Positions 53,771 to 62,962 of a stretch of 64,000 nt of DNA are shown here, piece after piece. The notes under the pieces are model-generated. The model did no database searches and was not told the DNA's origin. It saw only the letters and a program-made list of their open reading frames with translations. Position 1 is the stretch's first letter. The number at the start of each line of letters is the position of its first letter. This DNA comes from DASXVU01 sp963732855 (GTDB taxonomy: Archaea > Thermoplasmatota > Thermoplasmata > Methanomassiliicoccales > UBA472): assembly GCA_963732855.1 (NCBI GenBank), contig CAVTBB010000003.1, positions 1 through 64,000 on the forward strand, read 5' to 3'. Made by a program: the position numbers and the translations under genes.

Positions 53771-54940
53771 ATGGAATTCTGGAGCAAAGCGGCAGGCGAT
53801 GCTGACGGAGGGACGGCGGTCCGCAGGAAGGTCCTGTTGGTGGTGTTCATCACCGCCGCGATCGTGCTCATGGCGGCCGGGGTATTGATGGTCCTGAGCC
53901 CGTCAGGAAGCCGGTTCAACCTCTGGTTCGTGTTTCCAGGTGTTTGCACAATGGCAGGATGCTATCTCGCATCCGGACTGATAGGCGCAATGGCAAAGGG
54001 CAAATTGGCTGATTCTTTGCACTCAGGCATCCAGGTTCTGACCCTGGCTCTCCTGCTGGGGTTGCTCGCCATCTTCTTTCCAAACGCGCCGAAAGGGGCA
54101 CTCGGTTTCGGTCTGATGCTGATGTTGACCGGGGGCTTGAACTTGGTCGCCTTCGTTGCCAAAGCATACTCGGATCATTATTGGCTAGTAGGGAGGGCTA
54201 TCGTGATCATGATGCTGGGCCTTACCCTTGAGATGGGTGTCGCCCTGACGACCGTCTCTGATATCCTGAGAGGTATACCGCTAATGGTGGCGATCATCAT
54301 AGCGATGCTGTCATTGACGGGGATACTGCAACACCACAGCAACTCGACCGCGCGGTTGATCGGCCGTTTCTTCCGAAATGCCTCCAACATGATCACAGTG
54401 ACGGTGGTCCTGACCCTGGTTTTCGTTTATGCCCTGAAGTTGAGAAGTGAGATCGCCCAGAAGGCACCCGAGCAGACCCTGCTAGCAGAGTGGATCGTTC
54501 TGGCCGTTGTGATCATCGTGGTGGGATACAAGTTCTTCTCCTTCTTCCGTTCCAGGGAAAAACCTCAGGATTTCTGTGACACACGCAAACTGGTCCAGTC
54601 GATATATCATGACAGGGGCGATACCGGCTACGCCCAGAGCGTGGTGGACCAGTTCATCGTCGAGGGCAAGAGGGAACCTCTTGTGGTTCTACTAACGACG
54701 GTTCTGGTACAAGGCCGACTGAACCCTTTTGAGGTAGAGAGGATCATTGGAGGCGTGGTCCGTTACAATTCCAAAGAACAAAGGTTCGCCTTCCGGTGGG
54801 CCTTGGGCAACGAATTGGCGACGATCAGAGAAGAGAGGACAAGGATAGCGTTCGATGCGCTCGATCAGACGGCACAGATCCTAGGCGCTGGCTATCTTAT
54901 GTCCAATCGTGCCGACCCGACCAGGATCGGAGAGGGATAG
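53771..54940 (+). CDS. multi-helix membrane protein of the MoxR cluster
   Basis: 389 residues: about eight membrane helices in the first 260 residues, then a cytosolic helical domain (CDTRKLVQSIYHDRGDTGYAQSVVDQFIVEGKREPLVVLLTTVL). Unrecognised, but similar to the membrane partners found with MoxR and DUF58 genes. Six bases after the surface protein gene and one base before the MoxR start. Confidence 0.7.
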   Translation: MEFWSKAAGDADGGTAVRRKVLLVVFITAAIVLMAAGVLMVLSPSGSRFNLWFVFPGVCTMAGCYLASGLIGAMAKGKLADSLHSGIQVLTLALLLGLLAIFFPNAPKGALGFGLMLMLTGGLNLVAFVAKAYSDHYWLVGRAIVIMMLGLTLEMGVALTTVSDILRGIPLMVAIIIAMLSLTGILQHHSNSTARLIGRFFRNASNMITVTVVLTLVFVYALKLRSEIAQKAPEQTLLAEWIVLAVVIIVVGYKFFSFFRSREKPQDFCDTRKLVQSIYHDRGDTGYAQSVVDQFIVEGKREPLVVLLTTVLVQGRLNPFEVERIIGGVVRYNSKEQRFAFRWALGNELATIREERTRIAFDALDQTAQILGAGYLMSNRADPTRIGEG

Positions 54941-54941
54941 A

Positions 54942-55916
54942 ATGGAGATCTCAGAATTCAGGCAACGTTCTAAGAACATAATCGATGCGACCGGCGGGGT
55001 GTTCGTGGGGGACGAGCTCATCCTTAGAAAGCTCCTATGCGCGGCGCTTGCGAATGGCCATGTGCTTTTCGAAGACAAACCGGGACTGGGCAAGACCCTG
55101 CTGGCCAAAGTGTTTGCGAAGGTCACCGGATGTAATTGGGGCAGGGTCCAGTTCACGCCCGACCTGATGCCCATGGACATCCTCGGTACGAGGATCTGGA
55201 GGGCGAAGACCTCGGAATTCGTGCTGGAGAAGGGACCGGTCTTCACCAACATCCTCCTGGCGGACGAGATCAACCGTTCCCCGCCCAAGACCCAGTCGGC
55301 CTTGCTGGAGGCCATGGAGGAACGTCAGGTAACGATCGAGGGAACCACCCATCAACTGACCAAACCGTTCTTCGTGATCGCCACCCAAAACCCCATCGAG
55401 CAGGAGGGGACGTTCCCGTTGCCAGAGGCGCAGATGGACCGGTTCCTGCTCAAGATGGCGACCGGCTACGTCAAGACCACGCAATTGGAGAGCGAGATCC
55501 TACGCCGCCGCATAAGGTGGCAGGCCGACGATCCGGTGGACCGGTTGGTCCCCGCCATGGACCAGGCCAAGTTCGTAGAGATGCAGGAACTAGTGGAGAA
55601 GGGAGTCTATGCAGATGACCAGATCCTCGATTATGTGAGCACGATCGTGCGCGCGACAAGGGAGCACGCGGCGGTGGAGGTGGGTGCCAGCCCAAGGGGT
55701 TCCCTTTCACTCTTGAAGGTCTCTAGGGCCCATGCGGCGATGATGGGGCGGGATTTCGTTACGCCAGACGACGTGAAGCTCTTCGTCCATGAGGCGCTAT
55801 GCCACCGCATTATCATGAAAATGGAGTACGAGATCGACAACCGTGTCACGCCCCAATCGGTGGTCGACACGATAGTCGCCCAGACACCGGTGCCCAAGGA
55901 CTTCGACCGGAAGTGA
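54942..55916 (+). CDS. MoxR family AAA+ ATPase
   Basis: 324 residues. P-loop FEDKPGLGKTLLAKVF, Walker B NILLADEINRSPPKTQSALLEAMEERQVTIEG, sensor-1 FVIATQNPIEQEGTFPLPEAQMDRF and an arginine-finger region follow MoxR layout. MoxR proteins act as chaperones for maturing a membrane or secreted complex, here likely with the DUF58 and surface proteins. ATG at 54942 (MEISEF) two bases after the preceding stop. Confidence 0.93.
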   Translation: MEISEFRQRSKNIIDATGGVFVGDELILRKLLCAALANGHVLFEDKPGLGKTLLAKVFAKVTGCNWGRVQFTPDLMPMDILGTRIWRAKTSEFVLEKGPVFTNILLADEINRSPPKTQSALLEAMEERQVTIEGTTHQLTKPFFVIATQNPIEQEGTFPLPEAQMDRFLLKMATGYVKTTQLESEILRRRIRWQADDPVDRLVPAMDQAKFVEMQELVEKGVYADDQILDYVSTIVRATREHAAVEVGASPRGSLSLLKVSRAHAAMMGRDFVTPDDVKLFVHEALCHRIIMKMEYEIDNRVTPQSVVDTIVAQTPVPKDFDRK

Positions 55917-55920
55917 ATTG

Positions 55921-57210
55921 ATGCTGCCCCGGGTGTCGGCCGAGTTCAAGACCTTCGCCATACTGCTAGTGGTCGGGATATTCCTGGGCAACGTGCTGAT
56001 CGTCCTGCTCTCACTCATCCCGATGCTGTTCGTGGTATTGTCTTTGCTGTACCACTCCCCGACCCGGATGAGCATGTCCCGTCCGATTCCCCGCCTGAAC
56101 GCCTACATCAATGAGGAAGTGACGGTGAGTTCAGAGCTCTCTGTGCATGATGGCATCGGTATCGTTACCGTTGGGGACTATTTACCGGCACATTTCCGGA
56201 TCGCTGAGGGCAACAACTTCAGGGTCTTCTGGAAATCGGGAAGATCTCTCAAGGTATCAATGAAATACACCGTTGAGTGCACCAAGCGGGGAGTCTATGC
56301 CATCGGCAATTCGAACATCGAATCCATCAATTTCGCTGGAATCGAGGAGAACGTCATTGTCCCTGCAAATCTGCCAGTGGAACTGTTGGTCCAGCAGCGC
56401 CCCATGGACTTACGGAAGATGAGGGACCCCAGACTACTATCCAGAGTTCCCATGCCGCTCGGTGCGGCGAGCAAGCTTGGATCGATCACCACCGATTTTA
56501 AAGAACTCCGAGAATACCGCCAGGGAGACCCTTTCCGACATATCAACTGGAAGGCCAGTGTCAGGAACGCGGACCTGGACATAAGCAACCCGCTGGTCAA
56601 TGAGTACGAGAGGGAAGGACAGCAGGTAGTATGGATCTTCCTGGACGCATCTGAGACGATGTCTGTCGGTTCCAGCGTCGAGAATGCTTTCGAGCACGGT
56701 GTCAGGGCTGCCAACGGCCTTTCCCAGTTCTACCTGGCTAGAAATTGCCGGGTCGGCCTGAAAGCATTCAACTCAGGGCGTCAGATCCTTCCGGACGTCG
56801 GAAGGAGGCAGCGCGCCATGATATCGAAGCTGCTGCTTGGAGTGGAGATGACCAAGCTGAGGGGCATGCTTAAGGACGACGTCCGCTCCTGCCGAGGACA
56901 CCTGGTCGGTTCCAGCCCTCTTTTCATCGTGATCACCATGGTCAGACCGGATAACGTCGAGGAGCTCAGAACGGGCATCAGGGAGATGCGCCTTTCCTCC
57001 GGCCCTCGCTCCAAGGTTCTGGTGCTCCATATTGACGGCAACGGTCTGATCCCGACGAACGAGGTGGAGGAAGCTGGCACAATGGCCGCGAACCTGCTGT
57101 CGCTCTCTTCCCTGCGGTCCCTTGCCATCGCCGGTACGACCGTTGTTCCCTGGAACCCGCGGCGGCAGACCCTGAACGATATGATGCTCAAAGGCATGCG
57201 GAGGAAGTGA
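55921..57210 (+). CDS. DUF58 (von Willebrand A-like) protein
   Basis: About 429 residues. Two N-terminal helices anchor it; then the DUF58 motif EYRQGDPFRHINWKASVRN (about residue 200), and a von Willebrand A-like metal-site region VWIFLDASETMSVG with D-x-S. Typical MoxR partner. ATG at 55921 is chosen over a TTG one codon earlier. Ends where the next gene begins (57210/57212). Confidence 0.9.
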   Translation: MLPRVSAEFKTFAILLVVGIFLGNVLIVLLSLIPMLFVVLSLLYHSPTRMSMSRPIPRLNAYINEEVTVSSELSVHDGIGIVTVGDYLPAHFRIAEGNNFRVFWKSGRSLKVSMKYTVECTKRGVYAIGNSNIESINFAGIEENVIVPANLPVELLVQQRPMDLRKMRDPRLLSRVPMPLGAASKLGSITTDFKELREYRQGDPFRHINWKASVRNADLDISNPLVNEYEREGQQVVWIFLDASETMSVGSSVENAFEHGVRAANGLSQFYLARNCRVGLKAFNSGRQILPDVGRRQRAMISKLLLGVEMTKLRGMLKDDVRSCRGHLVGSSPLFIVITMVRPDNVEELRTGIREMRLSSGPRSKVLVLHIDGNGLIPTNEVEEAGTMAANLLSLSSLRSLAIAGTTVVPWNPRRQTLNDMMLKGMRRK

Positions 57211-57211
57211 C

Positions 57212-57934
57212 ATGGTCGAACCATTTGAGGAGGACCATCCGAATCTCCTGCCCAGGACGATCACGACCCTCGTGGTCCTGTTGGCCTTTGTAATGAGCGT
57301 GATCACGCTTATGAACTACGGCTTCTACATTTATCTCAGATCAGGAGCTTCGTCCTTCTTCCGAGCATTGGGCATCGGCTTCAACACCGACATCATCCTG
57401 ATCGGTCTGATGCTCATCGTGGTGCTGATTGGGGTCATCAGTGAAAAGAGGCTGAAGGCTACCCTGAGATCCGGATGGGCCATGCTCATTCCGGTATTGC
57501 TGTTCTATTCAAAGATCGACTGGATGTACCTGATGGGGTTGCCCGGCAATTTCAGTCTGTTTGCAAATGACCTTCCCGAGATCTACGTCTTCCTGAACGG
57601 GGCGGCGTTGCTCTGCGCCAGCCTCCTGCTCCGTTCCCACCTCCACCTGACCTGGGTCAGAAAGATACTGGCCTGGCGTGGGGCGTCGACCGAGGACCTC
57701 GATCCTGCCATACGGGGCAATTTCTTCTTCCTGTTGCTACTGGTGGCGATGTCGGCTGGCGCCGCTGCCCTCATAGGCGCCGCGGTCGGTCTGATCACAC
57801 CAGCATTCAGCATTGCCAGCGGAGCGACGGCATACGCGTATCTGATAGTGGGCCTGATCGCAAACGCGGCCATCATCATCGTTTTCGCTCTCTATATCTG
57901 GAACAGCAAGAGGGCTTCGCCCGAAGGGGAATGA
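57212..57934 (+). CDS. membrane protein at end of the MoxR cluster
   Basis: 240 residues with about six membrane helices (TLVVLLAFVMSVITLMNYGF, IILIGLMLIVVLIGVI, AMLIPVLLFY, FLNGAALLCASLLLRSH, FFLLLLVAMSAGAAALIGAAVG, AYLIVGLIANAAIIIVFALYI). Not recognised. One base after the DUF58 stop, so translated from the same message. The charged tail (NSKRASPEGE) faces the cytosol if the first helix starts inside. Confidence 0.7.
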   Translation: MVEPFEEDHPNLLPRTITTLVVLLAFVMSVITLMNYGFYIYLRSGASSFFRALGIGFNTDIILIGLMLIVVLIGVISEKRLKATLRSGWAMLIPVLLFYSKIDWMYLMGLPGNFSLFANDLPEIYVFLNGAALLCASLLLRSHLHLTWVRKILAWRGASTEDLDPAIRGNFFFLLLLVAMSAGAAALIGAAVGLITPAFSIASGATAYAYLIVGLIANAAIIIVFALYIWNSKRASPEGE

Positions 57935-57953
57935 GCCCCGACTGCCGGGATCA

Positions 57954-59446
57954 TCACAAGGTCTTAACACAGGCCAGACTTTCTCTCTTCGGCAGGGTGA
58001 AGAAGAATGTAGCCCCTTTGCCGGGTTCCGATTCGAACCATATCTTGCCGCCATGCCGTTCTACTATCTTCTTGCAGATCGCAAGCCCCATTCCGTTCCC
58101 CGGATATTCCTCGCGAGTATGCAATCTCTTGAATATCTGGAATATCCGTTCGGAGTGTTCAGGGGGATTCCTATTCCGTTGTCCCGCACAGAGATCGTCC
58201 AATCCTTTCCTACAGCCTGAGCGGACAGATGCACCACGGGTGTATGCCCATTTTGGAACTTCAATGCGTTGGAGATCAGATTCTGGAACAACTGGCCTAT
58301 CTGCCTCCGATCGCCGATCACCTGAGGCAGCGGGTCATGGGTCAGGTTCGTGCCGGTGTCATTGATGTAGACCTCAAGATTCGTGGTCACGATTTCTAGC
58401 TCTTCTTCCAGATCGACCGTTTCAGGGGGGGATGTGCTGCGGTCGATACGGGAGTACATCAGTAGTCCGTCGACCATATCATTCATCCTCCTGGCACCAT
58501 CGACGGCATATCCGATGTATTCGGTCGCTTCATCGTCTAACTTATCCCTGTATCTCTTTTCCAATAACAGAAGGTAGTTTGAGACCATGCGCAACGGTTC
58601 CTTCAGGTCGTGGGAGGCGATGTAGGTGAACTGCTCCAGTTCACGGTTAGATGTAGAAAGTTCCTTGGCGTTCTTCTCAATCTCCACCTCGGTGAACCGC
58701 TTCTCAACTATCAAGCCTATCATCTTGGCCGAAGCCCTCATGTGACTTTTGGCCGCCTCCACCACGAAAGGCGCCCTGGAAATGTAGCTTTGAGCCGCTT
58801 TCATAAGCTCTTCCCCATCTAGATGGTGCTGGTGGGCGATCTGCAACAGGATCGTCCGATCTTGCGGCGGATCCCCATATCCTATGTTGATGGAACCGAT
58901 GATCTTACCTCTGGCCATGATGGGAACAGCGTAGATGCGAAGCCCACCCGGACATGGCCGGTCCACCGGTCCTTCGGCCTCCTCGATGAGCTGGGTCGAT
59001 CCACTCCAGCTACGATGATGACATAGGAATTCCCCCACTTCCATGTCATTTCCTTCATCATCATTCCTAAAATTATGGTCCATATATCGGCACCAGTTTG
59101 ATGTAAAGATGCCCATGGCGCATGTGCCATCATATTCATAGACCGCTGCAGAAGTACCCAGAAGGCTCAATGCATCAAGAATGGTCTCTTCCAGAACAAC
59201 ATTACCGACCGCTTCCAAGATCAGGTGCCGCTTATTATCTTCCCCGCCCAGGGCCCGGGCCTTCCCTTCTGCGGCCTTCCTACCCTCAAGCTCGCGAGAG
59301 GAGTCCGCTGACCTAAGTTCATTCCGGCACGCACCAATCTGAATTGGATCTTGCTTATCCCCGATCTTCGCCAGACAAGAAGTTACAATATGATGTCCCA
59401 TGATTCTCTCTCCGACCTCAAGGTCCCATCGAGTCGCAGTGACCAT
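57954..59446 (-). CDS. cytosolic sensor histidine kinase with GAF-like domain (frameshift in ATPase domain)
   Basis: About 497 residues. An N-terminal GAF-like domain (about 85-230, GLRIYAVPIMARGKIIGSINIGYGDPP) senses an unknown signal; its cysteines (CRYMD, CHHRS, CPGG) may bind a cofactor. Next come a phosphoacceptor helix ASHDLKEPLRMVSNYLLL and an ATPase domain with LFQNLISNALKFQ. The frame breaks at IRDNGIGIP (near 58165) where one C is missing from a CCCCC run; the other frame continues PEHSERIFQIFKRLHTREEYPGNGMGLAICKKIVERHGG to a stop at 57954. No membrane segment. No response regulator is adjacent. ATG at 59446 is one of several possible starts. Confidence 0.88.
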
Positions 59447-59565
59447 GATCTGATTTCTATGAAGTATGAAAGAAGGTGATATTTCCTCTTTCCTGGGGCT
59501 CAATGGCCTTCGGAGAATGAATGTTAGCCGAACATCCTCTTATTCACCAATTCCATTTCTCAAGA

Positions 59566-59574
59566 GATTTAAAT
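59566..59574 (+). promoter_or_regulatory. TATA box for the metallo-beta-lactamase fold gene
   Basis: GATTTAAAT lies about 28 bases before the ATG at 59599, giving a leaderless message. Confidence 0.5.
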
Positions 59575-59598
59575 AATCCGTGCTAAAATAGTCAGTCC

Positions 59599-60402
59599 AT
59601 GGCCCCTTCGAGAAAGGAACTGAAGGTGTTCACCGCGTCGCCAGAGGCGTTATGGATCGTCTCGACCCTTATTTGCGGTGAGCGGGATGCAATACTCATC
59701 GATGCCCAATTCACTCTCAGTGACGCCAGAAGGCTTGTCGCCATGATCCGGGAAACCGGCAAGAACCTGATGACAGTCTTCGTCACCCACCACCATCCAG
59801 ATCACTATTTTGGCCTCGTGGAAATCTCGAAGGCATTCCCGGAGGCCATTATCTTAGCCCCTCCTACGACTGTGGAAAGCATCAAGAAGACATGGAAAAG
59901 CAAAGTGGAGCAATGGGCGCCTGTCTATGGTGACAACATCCCAACCACCCCGGTCATTCCTAAACCGATGAACGGCGTTGTCCTGGAGCTTGAAGGGGAG
60001 ATGTTCCCAGTCTACATGAACGCCCAGGGGGACGACCATGGAAATTCGTACGTTTGGATCCCGTCCCTCAGGGCAGCAATCTGTGGAGATATCGTGTACA
60101 ATGGTGTTTATCCGTGGACGGCGGACACGACCACAGCTGAGAGAAAGGAATGGATAAGATCATTGGAAAGGATAGAATCACTGCGGCCAGAGATGGCAAT
60201 TGCTGGGCACAGGGACCCGCAGAGGACCGATGACCCTTCATGTCTCCAGTTCACGAAGGACTACCTTAGGTTTTATGACGCCGCGGTGATCATCTCAAAG
60301 AGCGCCGAGGAACTGAGTTCCGCAGTGAAGAAAAGATTCAACGGGCTCGGCATGGATACGATATTGAATATTTCCACTGGGTCCTCATTCCCAATGAAAT
60401 AA
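59599..60402 (+). CDS. metallo-beta-lactamase fold hydrolase
   Basis: 267 residues. The metal motif THHHPDHYFG holds the HxHxDH pattern; NAQGDDHGNSYVWIPSLRAAICGDIVYN carries the later His and Asp, and IAGHRDPQ the last His. A GGER-like CGERDAILIDAQFT start is typical. Substrate unknown; relatives hydrolyse thioesters, lactones or quinone-like compounds. It stands next to the redox operon on the opposite strand, facing it tail to tail. Confidence 0.88.
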   Translation: MAPSRKELKVFTASPEALWIVSTLICGERDAILIDAQFTLSDARRLVAMIRETGKNLMTVFVTHHHPDHYFGLVEISKAFPEAIILAPPTTVESIKKTWKSKVEQWAPVYGDNIPTTPVIPKPMNGVVLELEGEMFPVYMNAQGDDHGNSYVWIPSLRAAICGDIVYNGVYPWTADTTTAERKEWIRSLERIESLRPEMAIAGHRDPQRTDDPSCLQFTKDYLRFYDAAVIISKSAEELSSAVKKRFNGLGMDTILNISTGSSFPMK

Positions 60403-60435
60403 TGTGCATCCGGGGGGTTCATTGCGTTCCTTGCG

Positions 60436-60825
60436 TTACTTCACAACGTCGACGAACACGTCATCACCTTCAACGATAACTGGAAAGGACCTCACATCCA
60501 TCGTCTTGACTTTATCGATCAGCTTACTTAGGTAGCCGGGGACGGCCGATGGACCATCGATCTTAGGGGGTGAACGAATGCGAGGCATGGCAGCATTGAT
60601 CGCTTCCCCTGTAATCACGGAGAACTGGGCACTGTGCATGGGGCAGGTCAGGATGTACTTGTTTAGGGTTCCGAGCTCCAAAGGAGCGCTCATGTGCCCG
60701 CAGCGCCTTTCCAATGCGAAGAATGTACCTTGGTAATTGCATAACACCATTTCAATCCCTTGCGCCTGGACCATCATGAGACCCCCAGGCATGATATCGC
60801 CCACCGATGCCACCTTGATCTTCAT
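60436..60825 (-). CDS. Rieske-type [2Fe-2S] protein, last gene of redox operon
   Basis: 129 residues. Rieske ligands are C42-x-H44 (RCGHMSAPL) and C61-x2-H64 (TCPMHSAQF), 16 residues apart, as normal. No membrane anchor or signal, so it is a soluble ferredoxin-like carrier. The C-terminal 45 residues (PGYLSKLIDKVKTMDVRSFPVIVEGDDV) close the barrel. Its ATG overlaps the FTR stop by one base. Confidence 0.92.
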   Translation of the reverse strand: MKIKVASVGDIMPGGLMMVQAQGIEMVLCNYQGTFFALERRCGHMSAPLELGTLNKYILTCPMHSAQFSVITGEAINAAMPRIRSPPKIDGPSAVPGYLSKLIDKVKTMDVRSFPVIVEGDDVFVDVVK

Positions 60826-61163
60826 TATTTAGCCCCCTCGATCTCTTCCAATGGGATCTGGCGGAGCTTGCTGGGGTCTTCGACATCCTTATGAACGAAT
60901 AGCCCGCACCAGCAACGTTTCATGGCATCGAAATGCGCCTTGTGATGAGGTATACAGGGGCAAACGATCATCATGTCCCTCTTTCGGTCGCGGGTACGGC
61001 CCTGGCAAGGACAGTATGGGATCCCGGTTTGATGCATTAGCATCACCTCGGCGTCAAGCAGATCTGAGACCAGCTCATTGTCCGGTGTGAACTTATAGCC
61101 CAAAATGTCAACAACGGGACCGAACTGGTCCTGAAGCGCCTTTTTCCTCAGTTCATCATTCAT
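60825..61163 (-). CDS. ferredoxin:thioredoxin reductase catalytic-type subunit
   Basis: 112 residues. The six cysteines of the family are C51-x-C53 (YCPCQ), C68-x-C70 (VCPCIPHH) and C84-x-C86 (CWCGLF); four hold a [4Fe-4S] cluster next to a redox-active disulfide. The last pair reads CWC rather than the chloroplast CHC. It would pass electrons from a ferredoxin-like donor to a disulfide in a thioredoxin or glutaredoxin, and a glutaredoxin-like gene lies right upstream. ATG at 61163 chosen; an earlier frame start adds basic residues. Confidence 0.92.
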   Translation of the reverse strand: MNDELRKKALQDQFGPVVDILGYKFTPDNELVSDLLDAEVMLMHQTGIPYCPCQGRTRDRKRDMMIVCPCIPHHKAHFDAMKRCWCGLFVHKDVEDPSKLRQIPLEEIEGAK

Positions 61164-61168
61164 CTCAG

Positions 61169-61426
61169 TCACTTGTTCTTTTTCAGAAGCTCTTCGTACC
61201 GTTCCGGATTCCATCCGATGACCACTGTCCCGTCAATGACCACATAGGGGAATGCGATCCCTCCTTTGCTGTACTTTCCCATCTCCTCCTCGATCCGATC
61301 CTGTCCAGCCTCATCTTGCAGATCGTAATCAACGAACTCGAATTCGATCCCGTGCTCCTTGAAGAACTTCTTGGTCTTTTTGCACCAAGGACAGTAGCTC
61401 AGCGTATACCCTGTGACCTTGTGCAT
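61169..61426 (-). CDS. glutaredoxin-like protein
   Basis: 85 residues with the redox motif YCPWCKK (C12, C15), GGIAFPYVVIDGTVVIGWNPERY carrying the cis-proline, and a thioredoxin fold pattern. The CPWC sequence replaces the usual CPYC. Placed between a Rieske gene and FTR, it is the obvious partner for FTR. ATG at 61426 after GGGG; the frame is open further upstream without a good start. Confidence 0.9.
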   Translation of the reverse strand: MHKVTGYTLSYCPWCKKTKKFFKEHGIEFEFVDYDLQDEAGQDRIEEEMGKYSKGGIAFPYVVIDGTVVIGWNPERYEELLKKNK

Positions 61427-61428
61427 AT

Positions 61429-61773
61429 TCAATCTCCCCTGACCTTGATCGCTATCTTTCCAGAATCTATCTTCCATTCGTAGGACTTCAGGACTATTCC
61501 AGTGTCCTCGGGCCACATCCTGCCTGTCCTGATGTCGAACTGCCAGTCATGACATGGACATTTCAGGATGTATCCGTCCATGGACCCTCCACCGAGGGTG
61601 CAGCCCATGTGCGGACAGATGTTGGAAAGAGCGAATATCTGCCCGTGACGTTTCATCAAAAGAACGGGCAGACCTTTTGGGGCAACGCAAGCTCCCCCAT
61701 TCTCGTCCAGCACCTTCTCCTCCAGTACCGAGACCCATTCATCCATGACCATGAGCACACCGTTGTATTCCAT
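61429..61773 (-). CDS. Rieske-type [2Fe-2S] protein, first gene of redox operon
   Basis: 114 residues. Ligands C53-x-H55 (CPHMGC) and C72-x2-H75 (CPCHDWQFD), 16 apart. Also C58 and C74, which could form the disulfide seen in high-potential Rieske proteins; the other Rieske in this operon lacks that pair. ATG at 61773 lies about 30 bases from a minus-strand TATA-like AATATTATAG; an internal ATG (61746, MDEWVSVLEEK) is also possible. Confidence 0.9.
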   Translation of the reverse strand: MEYNGVLMVMDEWVSVLEEKVLDENGGACVAPKGLPVLLMKRHGQIFALSNICPHMGCTLGGGSMDGYILKCPCHDWQFDIRTGRMWPEDTGIVLKSYEWKIDSGKIAIKVRGD

Positions 61774-61798
61774 TCCAGCAAAGAATCAATGTCAACCT

Positions 61799-61814
61799 CC
61801 GCTATAATATTCTA
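61799..61814 (-). promoter_or_regulatory. TATA box of the redox operon
   Basis: Minus-strand TAGAATATTATAGCGG, about 30 bases before the first Rieske ATG, would drive the four-gene transcript. Confidence 0.5.
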
Positions 61815-62000
61815 TCATGTTCACACTAAATGCGGACAAGAAATAGGTCCTCTTCCTCGGTCGAGCCATTGTGACCGACCGATGATATACCCGCTTGAAA
61901 TTAAGACCGGCCTTGTTCCGTCCTAGAGTTGCTCCATGGCTCATTGTCAGTTCTAAAAACAGCACCCTGGAGGTCTATCCATATACGAAGATTACCGATT

Positions 62001-62009
62001 TTATAAATA
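62001..62009 (+). promoter_or_regulatory. TATA box of the radical SAM gene
   Basis: TTATAAATA is centred 28 bases before the ATG at 62033 and decides that start over upstream in-frame codons: the transcript is leaderless. Confidence 0.6.
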
Positions 62010-62032
62010 GAGACCTGACGTTCTTTCGGACA

Positions 62033-62962
62033 ATGAATATGTCAGAGGCGAGGAAGTACAGCTATTATGCGGGGTGGCTCCTTCGTTCATATATCGGCGA
62101 TAAAAGGCCATTGGTTAATACGATGATCATCCATTATAAGTGCAACCTGAGTTGCCAGCATTGCTCGATCGCGGCCAACCAGGACAAACTGCCCTCCCCC
62201 AGATCGATGTCCTTTGAAACCATAATCAAAGAGATGCAGACGACATTCGACGAGGGCGCCAGGATATTGTTCTTCGAGGGAGGGGAGCCGACCATTTGGT
62301 CGGATGGGGACAAAACACTTGACAATCTTATCAAAGAGGGTCGAAGAATTGGATATTTCGTTATCGGCTACACGACGAACGGAATCGGCACATTATTCGA
62401 GGAGAGCGATGTGATCTCCGTGAGCCTTGATGGACCAAGGGAGATACACGACCTTATCCGCGGCCCTGGTGTTTTCGACCAGCTGATGCGGAATCTCGGC
62501 AAAACGACCCACCCGAACATCTTCGCCAACATGGTAGTAACGAAAACGAACATCGAATACGTCAGGGCGACAGCGGAAATTGTAGCCAAGACCCCTACAG
62601 TAAAGGGGATGATGATCAATTTCCTAACTCCCCCTCCATACGATATCTCCCTGACCCTCGAAGAAAAGAAAAAGGTGGTGGAAGAGGTCATTGGACTGAA
62701 GAAAGAGGGCCTCCCCATCGTCAACTCCAACAAGGCCCTGAAAGAACTGCTCATCGAGAACTACTCTGGAAGATGCCCCTATTGGATATCATCATTCACA
62801 TTGCCGAATGGCACCAAGTTCCACGGATGTCCTATGGAAGGGACCGCGTCATGCAAGAACTGTGGGTTCGATGCCGTAAGAGAGTATCGACTCATCCTGA
62901 GAGGCGACGTCGGAACGATATCTAAAATGTCCAGGTTCGCACAATCAAAACAATCACGATAA
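62033..62962 (+). CDS. radical SAM protein
   Basis: 309 residues. The cluster loop is CNLSCQHC (about residue 38), followed by a radical SAM barrel with FFEGGEPTIW and ISVSLDGPREIHDLIRG typical of the heme/menaquinone or peptide-modifying groups. C-terminal cysteines (GRCPYW, FHGCPMEG, SCKNCGFDA) may hold an auxiliary cluster, as in SPASM/twitch enzymes. The reaction is unknown. Its 3' end overlaps a convergent UbiA-type prenyltransferase gene, and it is divergent from the redox operon. Confidence 0.85.
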   Translation: MNMSEARKYSYYAGWLLRSYIGDKRPLVNTMIIHYKCNLSCQHCSIAANQDKLPSPRSMSFETIIKEMQTTFDEGARILFFEGGEPTIWSDGDKTLDNLIKEGRRIGYFVIGYTTNGIGTLFEESDVISVSLDGPREIHDLIRGPGVFDQLMRNLGKTTHPNIFANMVVTKTNIEYVRATAEIVAKTPTVKGMMINFLTPPPYDISLTLEEKKKVVEEVIGLKKEGLPIVNSNKALKELLIENYSGRCPYWISSFTLPNGTKFHGCPMEGTASCKNCGFDAVREYRLILRGDVGTISKMSRFAQSKQSR

